A stretch of 64,000 bases of DNA from Bacteroidota bacterium (GTDB lineage: Bacteria > Bacteroidota > Bacteroidia > Chitinophagales > Chitinophagaceae). The position numbers and the translations under genes are program-made. The DNA lies in contig CANKWR010000003.1 of assembly GCA_947487525.1 (NCBI GenBank), positions 21,394 to 85,393 of the forward strand. The letters run 5' to 3'. Under the pieces are notes generated by a model. The model ran no database searches, was not told the origin of the DNA, and worked only from the letters and a program-made list of their open reading frames with translations. Positions 9,774 through 19,476 of this stretch are shown in pieces; position 1 is the stretch's first letter, and the number at the start of each line of letters is the position of its first letter.

Positions 9774-9904
9774 CCTTATGCTAGGTCTTTCTTCTTCAAA
9801 TTTAAATGAGCATAATAAAAACCTCTTTGCATCATATATACGAATAATTGTTAGTAAAATGTAAAAAACTTTGCTGTTTTAGCCTAAAATAGGGGTTTTT
9901 AGCC

Positions 9905-9912
9905 TATATTTG
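9905..9912 (+). promoter_or_regulatory. -7 element (TATATTTG) for the aromatic leader
   Basis: TAnnTTTG match 7 nt upstream of leader ATG. Confidence 0.5.
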
Positions 9913-9919
9913 TGCTACG

Positions 9920-10003
9920 ATGAAAGCAAATAGCAACTGGTTTTACTTTTTCTTTTATTTCTACTTTAATCAAAGTAGCCGGGTAGTATTTGTAACAGCA
10001 TAA
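9920..10003 (+). CDS. Phe/Tyr leader peptide MKANSNWFYFFFYFYFNQSSRVVFVTA
   Basis: 27-codon ORF with ten consecutive aromatic codons (W-F-Y-F-F-F-Y-F-Y-F), followed by a terminator and then pheA. Confidence 0.88.
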   Translation: MKANSNWFYFFFYFYFNQSSRVVFVTA

Positions 10004-10053
10004 ACGAAATAACTAAATATACCATCCCGGCCTAAACAGCCGGGATTTTTTTT
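9961..10053 (+). promoter_or_regulatory. transcription attenuator: alternative antiterminator/terminator structures
   Basis: GCCGGG (9978-9983) can pair CCCGGC (10026-10031); GGTA-g-TATTT (9982-9991) can pair AAATATACC (10015-10023); these exclude the terminator stem ATCCCGGC/GCCGGGAT (10024-10031/10039-10046). Confidence 0.85.
10024..10053 (+). terminator. attenuator terminator upstream of pheA
   Basis: ATCCCGGC-ctaaaca-GCCGGGAT then T8; U-tract ends 3 nt before the pheA ATG. Confidence 0.9.
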
Positions 10054-10056
10054 GAC

Positions 10057-10896
10057 ATGATGAACAAAAAAGTGACGATACAAGGATATGAGGGTAGTTT
10101 CCACCAAGTGGCAGCAAGGCAGTTTTTTGGCAAAACGGTCAAAGTGATTACTTGTGATACGTTTAGGGAAGTGGTGAAAATAGGGGCAGATCCTACACAA
10201 TCGGATGGGGCAGTGATGGCGATAGAAAACTCTATTGCCGGAAGTATTTTGCCTAATTACAATTTATTGCAAAAAAGCAATTTAAAAGTGATAGGGGAAG
10301 TGTACTTATCAATTAGTCAAAACTTAATGGCGAATCCTGGCGTAAAACTTTCGGACATCAAGGAAGTGCATAGCCACCCAATGGCAATTTTACAATGTTT
10401 GGATTATTTGGAAGAACATCATTTCAAATTAGTAGAGTCAGAAGATACCGCATTAAGTGCAAAATTGGTACATCAACATAAAATCAAACATACTGCAGCT
10501 ATTGCTAGTAAGTTGGCAGCACAGTTGTATAATTTGGAAATTATTGCTCCTGATATTCATACGTTGAAAAATAATATCACCCGCTTTTTAATATTAGTGC
10601 CAGCGAAAGCAAACGTAAATGTGGAAGACGCAAATAAAGCATCTATCTACTTTCAAACAGATCACTCTAAAGGGATTCTTTCCAAGGTATTGGCAACCAT
10701 TGCAAAGGGTGGAGTGAACTTAAGCAAACTTCAAAGTATGCCTATTCCAGGGAGTACTTTTAAGTATGGATTTTATTTGGATTTAGAATTTGAAAATAAT
10801 AAACAAATTAAAAAAGTATTGGAGGCTGTCAATGACATGACCAATAGTTTCAAAGTTTTTGGATTGTATAAAAAAGGTAAAGTGGTAAAAGGCTAA
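10057..10896 (+). CDS. pheA: prephenate dehydratase
   Basis: GYEGSFHQVAARQFF, ENSIAGSI, ACT-domain C-terminus (SKGILSKVLATIAKGGVNLSKLQSMPI). Confidence 0.92.
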   Translation: MMNKKVTIQGYEGSFHQVAARQFFGKTVKVITCDTFREVVKIGADPTQSDGAVMAIENSIAGSILPNYNLLQKSNLKVIGEVYLSISQNLMANPGVKLSDIKEVHSHPMAILQCLDYLEEHHFKLVESEDTALSAKLVHQHKIKHTAAIASKLAAQLYNLEIIAPDIHTLKNNITRFLILVPAKANVNVEDANKASIYFQTDHSKGILSKVLATIAKGGVNLSKLQSMPIPGSTFKYGFYLDLEFENNKQIKKVLEAVNDMTNSFKVFGLYKKGKVVKG

Positions 10897-10898
10897 TT

Positions 10899-12062
10899 AT
10901 GAACCTAACATTATCAAATAGATTAGATGGGATTGGTGAATATTATTTCGCTACCAAATTGCGTGAAATTGATGAACTCAATAAAGCAGGAAAGCAAATA
11001 ATTAATTTGGGCATTGGAAGTCCCGATTTGCCTCCGCATCCATCTGTGCTAGCTACTTTAAATGAAGAAGCTGCAAAAGAAAATGTACACGGTTATCAAT
11101 CCTATAAGGGCTCTCCAGTTTTGAGAGAAGCTATTGCCGAGTGGTATAAAAAGTATTATCATGTTGATAATATTAATCCAGCAACAGAAGTGCTTCCATT
11201 ACTCGGGAGCAAGGAAGGGATCATGCATATTTGTATGACCTATTTAAATGAAGGTGATCAGGTGTTAATTCCAAACCCGGGTTATCCTACCTACACAAGC
11301 GCAGTTAAATTAGCAGGGGGCACTCCGCTATACTATGAGTTGACTGCCGAAAACAATTGGGCGCCTGACTTTGAAAATCTAGAAAAATCAGATTTATCAA
11401 AAGTGAAATTGATGTGGGTGAACTATCCACACATGCCTACAGGTCAAATGCCAACTAAAGCACTCTTTGAAAAATTAGTAGCATTTGGTAAGCAGCATCA
11501 AATATTAATTTGTCACGACAATCCTTATGCATTCATCTTGAATGATCAACCTGAAAGTTTATTAGCAGTAGAAGGAGCAAAGGAAGTGGTGATTGAATTA
11601 AACTCTTTAAGCAAAAGCCAAAACATGGCAGGTTGGAGAGTAGGTATGTTGATTGCTGCCGAAGAAAGAGTCAACGAAGTATTAAGATTTAAATCCAATA
11701 TGGATAGTGGGATGTTTTTACCTGTGCAATTAGCAGCGGCAAAAGCATTAAGCTTAACTAAATCTTGGTATGATTCAGTAAATCAAGTTTATACCGAACG
11801 TCGTGAAAAAGTGTATGAATTATTAGACACATTAGGTTGTGCTTATTCAACACAACAAGTAGGGATGTTTGTTTGGGCTAAAATTCCAGCCACATATAAA
11901 GATGGATATGCATTAAGCGATAAGGTATTGTATGATGCGAATGTCTTTATTACACCAGGTGGTATTTTTGGTTCTGCAGGTAATAATTACATCCGTGTGA
12001 GCTTATGCAGTTCAATGGAGAAATTTAATGAAGCAATTAAAAGAGTGAAAGCATGCGTTTAG
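10899..12062 (+). CDS. pyridoxal-phosphate aminotransferase class I/II
   Basis: NLGIGSPDLPPHPSV, NPGYPTY, SLSKSQNMAGWRVG motifs; in aromatic cluster. Confidence 0.9.
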   Translation: MNLTLSNRLDGIGEYYFATKLREIDELNKAGKQIINLGIGSPDLPPHPSVLATLNEEAAKENVHGYQSYKGSPVLREAIAEWYKKYYHVDNINPATEVLPLLGSKEGIMHICMTYLNEGDQVLIPNPGYPTYTSAVKLAGGTPLYYELTAENNWAPDFENLEKSDLSKVKLMWVNYPHMPTGQMPTKALFEKLVAFGKQHQILICHDNPYAFILNDQPESLLAVEGAKEVVIELNSLSKSQNMAGWRVGMLIAAEERVNEVLRFKSNMDSGMFLPVQLAAAKALSLTKSWYDSVNQVYTERREKVYELLDTLGCAYSTQQVGMFVWAKIPATYKDGYALSDKVLYDANVFITPGGIFGSAGNNYIRVSLCSSMEKFNEAIKRVKACV

Positions 12063-12892
12063 CAGTCATTGGTATTGGTTTAATGGGAGGTTCATTGGCA
12101 TTGTCATTGAAAAAAAAAGGATTTATATCCCATGTAATTGGCGTGGACAATAATCCCGACCACCAAGCCGAGGCATTGCGATTGGGTATTGTAGATGAAA
12201 TTAGGACGCTTACAGAAGCCGTAAAATTATCTGACATCATTGCCATTGCAACGCCAGTAAATATTGCTGAAAAACTATTGCCTTCGGTTTTAGATTTAGT
12301 TGACCAACAAATCGTTTTTGATTTAGGATCCACCAAAGAAGCAGTTGCGCAGATAGCCAGTGCGCATGCTAAAAAAGGAAGATTTGTTCCTACACATCCA
12401 ATGTGGGGAACTGAGTTTAGTGGTCCTAGTGCTGCACAAAGCGATGCTTTTGAAAACAAAGCAACGGTAATATGCAATATGGAACAAGTGGATGCAGATG
12501 CGCTATCAACAGTAGTGCGATTGTATGAAACCTTGGGAATGCATATTGTTTCCATGAATGCTACTAAGCATGACATTCATGTGGCTTATGTGAGTCATAT
12601 CTCACATATCACTTCTTTTGCATTGGCGAATACCGTGTTGGAGAAGGAAAGAGAATCGGATAATATATTTGAGTTGGCGAGTGGTGGTTTTGACAGTACG
12701 GTGCGTTTGGCAAAGTCCAATGCAGCAACCTGGGTGCCCATCTTTATGCAAAACAAAGAAAATGTATTAGACGTTTTAAATGAGCATATCACGCAGCTTA
12801 AAAAATTCAAGTCTTGTTTGGAAAAAGAAAACTTTGAATATTTAGCTGAATTGATTGAAAATGCAAATGGGATCACAAGAATCTTAAAATAA
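12053..12892 (+). CDS. tyrA: prephenate dehydrogenase
   Basis: GIGLMGGSLALSLKK, HPMWGTEFSGP; overlaps the aminotransferase by 10 nt. Confidence 0.9.
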   Translation: MRLAVIGIGLMGGSLALSLKKKGFISHVIGVDNNPDHQAEALRLGIVDEIRTLTEAVKLSDIIAIATPVNIAEKLLPSVLDLVDQQIVFDLGSTKEAVAQIASAHAKKGRFVPTHPMWGTEFSGPSAAQSDAFENKATVICNMEQVDADALSTVVRLYETLGMHIVSMNATKHDIHVAYVSHISHITSFALANTVLEKERESDNIFELASGGFDSTVRLAKSNAATWVPIFMQNKENVLDVLNEHITQLKKFKSCLEKENFEYLAELIENANGITRILK

Positions 12893-12926
12893 GAGATTCT
12901 TATTAAAGAAAAGTAAAAACAACAAA

Positions 12927-14759
12927 ATGAAGAAAACAGAAGAGATGGATACAAAAAATGATTTAATAGAAGCCGTAAAGACAAAAAAGACTTTTGCGGA
13001 ATTAGGGGTGAACGAACAATTGGTAAAATCAGTTACCGAATTAGGCTATACCCATGCAACTGAAATTCAAGAGCGTTCTATTCCGGTATTAATTAGCGGA
13101 ACAAAGGATTTTATTGGACTAGCGCAAACAGGTACTGGTAAAACAGCCGCTTTTGGTTTGCCATTAATTCAATTAATTAAAACAGCCGATAAGCATCCTC
13201 AAGCATTAGTGGTTTGTCCAACACGTGAATTGTGTATGCAAATTGTAAACGAAATTAACTTGTTTAAAAAACATGTTGCTGGCGTACAAGTATTAGCAGT
13301 ATACGGTGGCACCTCTATTGGAATGCAAATTAGAGATTTGAAAAGAGGCGTACAAATTATTGTAGCTACACCAGGTCGTTTAATTGACTTAATTGAGCGT
13401 AAGGCAATTAACCTCGAGCAAATTGAATATGTAGTATTGGATGAGGCAGATGAAATGTTGAACATGGGATTCCAAGAAGACATTGAATTTATCTTAAAGA
13501 ATACGCCTAATCGTGAAAGTATTTGGTTATTTAGTGCAACGATGCCAACTGAAATTAGAAAAGTAAGCAAGCGTTACATGAAAGAGCCAGTGGAAGTAAC
13601 CATTGGGAAAGTAAATGCAACCAATAAAAGTATTGATCACCAATATTATGTTACCTCGGCGCAATATCGTTATGAAACTTTAAAGAGAATCATTGACTTT
13701 AACCCAGGTATTTATGGTATTATTTTTACACGTACCAAAGCCGATGCACAAGATGTTTCAGCCCGTTTAACACGTGAGGGTTATGATATTGATGCCATCC
13801 ATGGTGACTTGACACAACAACAACGTGATAGAGTCATGGGACAATTTAGAGATAAGACTTTACAATTGTTAATTGCAACGGACGTTGCTGCAAGAGGTAT
13901 TGACGTAAAAGGAATTACACACGTCATTAACTACGAATTACCAGACGACGTGGAAGTGTATACGCACCGAAGTGGTCGTACTGGTCGTGCAGGTAGCCAA
14001 GGTATTTGTATTTCTATTGTCCATGCAAGAGAATCTTACCGTTTACGCCAAATTGAGAATATCAATAAAAGTACTTTCCATAAATTAGATATCCCAAGTG
14101 GTAAGGATGTTTGTAGAAAACAATTCTTCCATGTAATGGATAAATTAATGTCAACTGACGTAAGCCACGGTGATTATGAAACTTATGTACCTATGCTTGC
14201 AGAGAAATTTGCAGACATGACGAAAGAGGAAATTTTAAAGCGCGTAGCTGCTTTGGAGTTTAACCGTTTCTTGGCGTATTATGAAAATGCAGCGGACTTA
14301 AATATCCGTGCTGCTGAAAAAGGCCGTCGTGATGTAGGTGGTATGCAAGATCGCAACAGAGAAAGAGGACGCAACGAATATTCAGATCGCAGAAGCGGTG
14401 GAGATAGATCTAATGAAAGATCCAATGATCGTGGTGACCGTGGCGATAGAGGGGATGGTCGTGGCCGCACAGCGAATCGTGCTAGCGCTGGAGCTACCCG
14501 TTTATTTGTAAACCTGGGCACGAAAGATGGTTTTTATAAAGCTAGTTTCTTACAATTTGTTTTAGACATGAGCGACTTGAAAAAAGAAGTGTTGGGTAAA
14601 ATTGATATGAGAGACATGAATAGCTGGATTGAAATTGAATCAGGATCTGCTAAAAAAATGATTAATGCCTTAGATGGCAAAAGTTATAAAGGACGTCGTA
14701 TTCGTATGAACGATGCAGACAGCGGTGGTCCGAGAGGGTTTAATAATAACGAAGGATAA
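12927..14759 (+). CDS. DEAD-box RNA helicase (DbpA/CsdA-like, C-terminal RNA-binding domain)
   Basis: AQTGTGKTAA, DEAD, SAT, HRSGRTGRAG; RG-rich linker; C-terminal DbpA-like domain. Confidence 0.93.
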   Translation: MKKTEEMDTKNDLIEAVKTKKTFAELGVNEQLVKSVTELGYTHATEIQERSIPVLISGTKDFIGLAQTGTGKTAAFGLPLIQLIKTADKHPQALVVCPTRELCMQIVNEINLFKKHVAGVQVLAVYGGTSIGMQIRDLKRGVQIIVATPGRLIDLIERKAINLEQIEYVVLDEADEMLNMGFQEDIEFILKNTPNRESIWLFSATMPTEIRKVSKRYMKEPVEVTIGKVNATNKSIDHQYYVTSAQYRYETLKRIIDFNPGIYGIIFTRTKADAQDVSARLTREGYDIDAIHGDLTQQQRDRVMGQFRDKTLQLLIATDVAARGIDVKGITHVINYELPDDVEVYTHRSGRTGRAGSQGICISIVHARESYRLRQIENINKSTFHKLDIPSGKDVCRKQFFHVMDKLMSTDVSHGDYETYVPMLAEKFADMTKEEILKRVAALEFNRFLAYYENAADLNIRAAEKGRRDVGGMQDRNRERGRNEYSDRRSGGDRSNERSNDRGDRGDRGDGRGRTANRASAGATRLFVNLGTKDGFYKASFLQFVLDMSDLKKEVLGKIDMRDMNSWIEIESGSAKKMINALDGKSYKGRRIRMNDADSGGPRGFNNNEG

Positions 14760-14772
14760 TTTAAATTGATTA

Positions 14773-14811
14773 ACGAGTCCTTGATATAATGAATTGAGGA
14801 CTCGTTTTTAC
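14773..14811 (+). terminator. intrinsic terminator after DEAD-box helicase
   Basis: AACGAGTCCT-(15 nt)-AGGACTCGTT followed by TTT. Confidence 0.75.
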
Positions 14812-14870
14812 ATTTTTTGGAAACGAAAAGAGTGCAAGCTATTAAATACTAAATACTAAAATTAGTTAAA

Positions 14871-15956
14871 ATGGGAACCTTAACTGAACAACAACAAAAA
14901 GTAAGCGCATTATTAAAAAAAGCGCCATTTATTATATCTGGTCCTTGTAGTGCAGAAACCGAAGAACAAGTAATGGCAACTGCTAGAGGCTTAGCGGCTA
15001 CTGGTAAAGTAGACATTATGCGTGCAGGTATTTGGAAGCCAAGAACCCGTCCTGGAAGTTTTGAAGGGATCGGTACCAAAGGGTTGCCTTGGTTGCAACA
15101 AGCAAAAAAGGAAACTGGTATCCCTGTTGCGGTGGAAGTGGCTACAGGTAAACAAGTGGAAGATGCCTTGCATTTTGATGTGGATGTTTTATGGGTAGGT
15201 GCCCGTACCACTGTAAACCCTTTTAGTGTGCAAGAAATTGCAGATGCTTTAAAGGGGGTAAAAGTCCCAGTGTTAATTAAGAATCCATTAAACCCCGACT
15301 TAGAATTATGGGTAGGTGGAATGGAGCGTATTGCAAAAGCGGGTATTGAAGATTTAGGATTAATCCACAGAGGATTTAGTTCTTATGGCAATACGGAGTT
15401 CCGCAATGCACCTATGTGGCATTTAGCCATTGAAATGAAACGTCGTTTTCCGAATGTTCCCATGATTAATGATCCTTCCCATATTTGTGGAAGAAGAGAT
15501 ATTTTACAATCTGTGGCACAACAAGCCATTGACCTTGATTTTGATGGTTTAATTATTGAGTCACATGTTGATCCAGATAATGCCTGGAGTGATGCGAAGC
15601 AACAAATCACACCAGAAGTTTTAAAGTCGATGTTGGATAGTATGCATTGGAGAAAAGAAACAGTTCAAAATGCAGATTTCCAAAGTGCATTGGAAGCAAT
15701 GCGTCAGCAAATTAATCAATTAGACGACGAATTGTTGCAAGTATTGTCTACGCGTATGAAAGTGGCACAAAAAATTGGGGAGTATAAAAAGAACAATGAT
15801 ATTACCATTTTACAAACCAATCGTTGGAATGAAATTTTAGATAGAGCGGTTTCAAAAGGAAATAAATTAGGCTTAAGCGATGATTTCGTTACTAAATATA
15901 TGGACGCAGTGCATATGGAAAGTATCAATCAACAAAATAAAGTAATGAATAGCTAG
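14871..15956 (+). CDS. bifunctional 3-deoxy-7-phosphoheptulonate synthase/chorismate mutase type II
   Basis: SGPCSAETEEQ, RAGIWKPRTRPGSFEG, C-terminal chorismate mutase helices. Confidence 0.92.
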   Translation: MGTLTEQQQKVSALLKKAPFIISGPCSAETEEQVMATARGLAATGKVDIMRAGIWKPRTRPGSFEGIGTKGLPWLQQAKKETGIPVAVEVATGKQVEDALHFDVDVLWVGARTTVNPFSVQEIADALKGVKVPVLIKNPLNPDLELWVGGMERIAKAGIEDLGLIHRGFSSYGNTEFRNAPMWHLAIEMKRRFPNVPMINDPSHICGRRDILQSVAQQAIDLDFDGLIIESHVDPDNAWSDAKQQITPEVLKSMLDSMHWRKETVQNADFQSALEAMRQQINQLDDELLQVLSTRMKVAQKIGEYKKNNDITILQTNRWNEILDRAVSKGNKLGLSDDFVTKYMDAVHMESINQQNKVMNS

Positions 15957-16033
15957 TGGATGCGGGCGCTACATCATTGAGTAAAATCAAAAAGTAGATT
16001 CAGTCAAATTAGCGTTGAAAAATAAAGAGAATA

Positions 16034-17056
16034 ATGAAAAATTGGAAGGTTAAATTTTCAAGTGCGACAGTAACATTTGTATTAGATGGAAAATTCGCCG
16101 CTATTGATAAAATGGTGGACAAATCACAGGCCATTTATATTACAGATGAAAATGTATATGCTTTACATCAAAAGCAATTCAAGGGTAAAAAAACCATTGT
16201 AATTCCTGCAGGGGAGGAGCATAAGCATCAAGCTACTGTGGACTTTATTATTGAAGCCTTACTCAATTTTGGTGCTAATAGACAAGCAGTATTAATTGGT
16301 GTAGGTGGTGGCGTAGTGACCGATATGGTGGGCTATGTTGCAGGAGTATACATGCGCGGGGTAGCAGTGGGTTTTGTGCCTACCACTATTTTAGCGATGG
16401 TAGATGCTGCGATTGGCGGTAAAAATGGCATTGATGTTGGATGGTATAAAAATATGGTAGGACTTATTCGTCAACCACAGTTTTTAGTATACGATTTAGA
16501 TTTTCTACAAAGTTTGCCAAAGCACCAATGGGAAAATGGTTTTGCTGAAATCATCAAGCATGCTGCCATTAAGGATGCGTCCATGATGAAGGAATTAGCT
16601 TTACATGACATTGCCTATTATCAAAAAAATAAAAAAGCCTTGGCTGCATTGATTGAAAAAAATGTACAGCTTAAAGTAAAAGTGGTACAAAAAGATGAAT
16701 TTGAAAAAGGAGATCGTAAGCTGCTTAATTTTGGACACACCCTAGGACATGCTATTGAAAATGAACATGCTTTATTACATGGTCATGCCATTAGTATTGG
16801 AATGGTGTATGCTGCTAAAATTTCGCAAGTATTACAGGGTTTTAACAGTGTTGGTTTATTGGTAGATACATTAAATAAATATGGCTTACCAACAGCCATG
16901 CATTTTGATATTGATGCTGCTATGGAATTAATGCAACAAGATAAAAAAAATGCAAAAGCAGGTATGCAATATGTTTTGTTGAATAAAATAGGGAAAGCGG
17001 TATATGAAACGGTTCCTATGAAAACATTGTACAAATTAATAAAATTGTATTCCTAA
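16034..17056 (+). CDS. aroB: 3-dehydroquinate synthase
   Basis: GGGVVTDMVGYVAG, TTILAMVDAAIGGKNGID motifs. Confidence 0.94.
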   Translation: MKNWKVKFSSATVTFVLDGKFAAIDKMVDKSQAIYITDENVYALHQKQFKGKKTIVIPAGEEHKHQATVDFIIEALLNFGANRQAVLIGVGGGVVTDMVGYVAGVYMRGVAVGFVPTTILAMVDAAIGGKNGIDVGWYKNMVGLIRQPQFLVYDLDFLQSLPKHQWENGFAEIIKHAAIKDASMMKELALHDIAYYQKNKKALAALIEKNVQLKVKVVQKDEFEKGDRKLLNFGHTLGHAIENEHALLHGHAISIGMVYAAKISQVLQGFNSVGLLVDTLNKYGLPTAMHFDIDAAMELMQQDKKNAKAGMQYVLLNKIGKAVYETVPMKTLYKLIKLYS

Positions 17057-17057
17057 G

Positions 17058-18365
17058 ATGATTGCAACAGTCTATCCTGGAAAGTTAACTGGAGCTCAAG
17101 TAGCCCCTGCAAGTAAAAGTAGCATGCAAAGAGCATGTGCAGCTGCTTTACTACATGTGGGTCAAACTACCATTTTGAATCCAGGACATTCCAATGATGA
17201 TTTAGCAGCACTAGATGTGATACAGAAATTAGGTGCAGAGGTTGAAATTAATAATGCCTTAAATGAAAGGGGGTCAATCATTGTTGAATCCATTAAAGTA
17301 AATTCTAAAGGAGTGCATCCTATTGGACCTGAAATGAATTGTGGTGAAAGTGGTTTAGGAATTAGAATGTTTACGCCCATTGCTGCTTTAAGTAGTCAAC
17401 CCATAACCATCAATGGGAAGGGTAGTTTACTAAAACGCCCCATGCATTTTTTTGACGAAATTTTTCCTGCTTTAGGGGTTAAAATACAATCTCAAAATGG
17501 ATTTTTACCTATTCAGATACAAGGACCTTTACAAGCACCCAATAGTATAACAGTAGATGGGTCATTAAGTTCTCAATTTTTAACAGGGTTGTTGATGGCT
17601 TATGCTGCAAGTGATGCAAAGGAAGCAGTGATTAATGTAATGAATTTGAAAAGTAAACCCTATATCGATTTAACATTGTCAGTGTTAAACTCTTTTGGTT
17701 GGAAAGTGACCCATACCAATTACGAACAATTTTCTTTTTTACCACATGAGCCATTAAATGAAATTATTGAATATACTGTTGAAGGAGACTGGAGCGGTGC
17801 TGCTTTTTTATTGGTAGCCGGTGCCATTGCAGGACCGATCAAAGTAAAAGGATTACAAATGAATTCTACACAAGCGGATAAGGCGATAATGCATGCATTG
17901 CAAAGTGCGAATGTATCCATAGCCTTAGAAGCCGATGGTATTGAAATCGGATCAAATGATGGAACTGTATTGAGGGCTTTTGAATTTGATGCAACGGATT
18001 GTCCCGATTTATTTCCGCCACTCGTTGCCTTTGCTTCGGTTTGTGTTGGGGTTTCTGAACTTAAAGGAGTGACTAGGTTAGCCCATAAAGAAAGTGATAG
18101 GGGATTAACTTTGCAAACCGAGTTTGCAAAGTTGGGTATTCAAATTGATTTAGAAGGAGATATCATGAAAGTACATGGTGGCGGAGCAATTCAAAGTGCG
18201 GAAGTTTTTTCACAACATGACCATAGAATTGCCATGGCTTGTGGGGTGGCTGCTTTAAAGGCAAATGGGCCAGTCGTAATCACAGAAGCAGAGGCAATTC
18301 ATAAATCTTACACTGATTTTTTCGAACATTTAAGACAATTGGGGGTAAAAGTGGATATTGTATAA
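17058..18365 (+). CDS. aroA: 3-phosphoshikimate 1-carboxyvinyltransferase
   Basis: PASKSSMQRACAAALL, DGSLSSQFLTGLL, HDHRIAMACGVAAL. Confidence 0.93.
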   Translation: MIATVYPGKLTGAQVAPASKSSMQRACAAALLHVGQTTILNPGHSNDDLAALDVIQKLGAEVEINNALNERGSIIVESIKVNSKGVHPIGPEMNCGESGLGIRMFTPIAALSSQPITINGKGSLLKRPMHFFDEIFPALGVKIQSQNGFLPIQIQGPLQAPNSITVDGSLSSQFLTGLLMAYAASDAKEAVINVMNLKSKPYIDLTLSVLNSFGWKVTHTNYEQFSFLPHEPLNEIIEYTVEGDWSGAAFLLVAGAIAGPIKVKGLQMNSTQADKAIMHALQSANVSIALEADGIEIGSNDGTVLRAFEFDATDCPDLFPPLVAFASVCVGVSELKGVTRLAHKESDRGLTLQTEFAKLGIQIDLEGDIMKVHGGGAIQSAEVFSQHDHRIAMACGVAALKANGPVVITEAEAIHKSYTDFFEHLRQLGVKVDIV

Positions 18366-18431
18366 AGGAAAAATTCAACTGGGTTTAAACTAGTTGGTAT
18401 AAAATTCTTAACTTGTAATATTAAGATTAAC

Positions 18432-19427
18432 ATGAATAGTTTTGGAAATTTATTTAAAGTTCAAATTTTAGGCGAGTCACATGGTGCCTGTGTGGGTATT
18501 GTGATTGATGGCTGTCCTGCAGGATTGAACTTAGTTCAAGCCGATTTTATAACGGATATGGAACGTCGTAAGGGCGGTAAGCAAAAGGGGACCACACCAA
18601 GACAGGAAGATGATATGCCCATTTTTAAATCGGGTTTATTCAATGATACAACTACAGGGGCGCCCATCACCATGTTATTTGAGAATAATAATACGCGAAG
18701 TGGGGATTATGAAAAACAAAGAGCGGTCCCAAGACCAGGGCATTCAGATTTTACAGCACACCATAAATTTGGGGGCTTTGAGGATTACAGAGGGGGCGGA
18801 CATTTTAGTGGGCGTTTAACGGCAGCTTTAGTAGGTGCAGGTGTGATTGCAAAAAAGATATTAAAGGATATTCAGGTTGATGCCCACATTGTAAGTATTG
18901 GTGGAGAAACGGATGTAGAAAAAGGAATACAAAAAGCAATAGATCAAAAAGACAGTGTCGGTGGTATTGTGGAATGTGTAGTAAAAGGGTTGCCAATTGG
19001 GCTTGGAGAACATTTCTTTGACTCAATAGAATCCCTAATCAGTCATGCGGTATTTGCCATTCCTGCCATTAGAGGAATTGAATTCGGAACAGGTTTTGCC
19101 GCCGCTGCGATGTTTGGGGTTGAGCACAATGATCCAATTGTAGATGCTTCAGGTAAAACAAAAACAAACCATGCAGGTGGTGTGGTAGGTGGCTATACCA
19201 ATGGCAATGACTTGGTTTTTAGGATTGCGGTAAAACCCACTTCTTCAACGCCAAAGGATCAAACAACCTGGAATTGGGAAACCAATGAACAGGAACTGTT
19301 TTCAGTAAAAGGAAGACACGATTTATGCATTGCATTAAGGGTACCCGTTGTTTTAGAAGCGGTGACTGCAATAGTGCTTGCTGATTTAATGATATTAGCA
19401 CAAAAAATACCAAGGGTTCTACGATAG
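18432..19427 (+). CDS. aroC: chorismate synthase
   Basis: GESHGACVGIVIDGCPAGL, RPGHSDFTAHHKFG, GGHFSGRLTAA, GRHDLCIALRVPVVLEA. Confidence 0.95.
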   Translation: MNSFGNLFKVQILGESHGACVGIVIDGCPAGLNLVQADFITDMERRKGGKQKGTTPRQEDDMPIFKSGLFNDTTTGAPITMLFENNNTRSGDYEKQRAVPRPGHSDFTAHHKFGGFEDYRGGGHFSGRLTAALVGAGVIAKKILKDIQVDAHIVSIGGETDVEKGIQKAIDQKDSVGGIVECVVKGLPIGLGEHFFDSIESLISHAVFAIPAIRGIEFGTGFAAAAMFGVEHNDPIVDASGKTKTNHAGGVVGGYTNGNDLVFRIAVKPTSSTPKDQTTWNWETNEQELFSVKGRHDLCIALRVPVVLEAVTAIVLADLMILAQKIPRVLR

Positions 19428-19476
19428 AATTCTAAGAAATAATTCTTAAACGAAATAATTTAAAAAAAAGAAAAAA

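Noticed and set aside
12037-12576. Long antisense ORF (179 aa) opposite tyrA
   Set aside because: Antisense of a well-supported coding gene with no family resemblance; likely a codon-composition artefact. Same reasoning applies to other antisense ORFs such as 13199-13570, 40893-41363 and 61918-62349.
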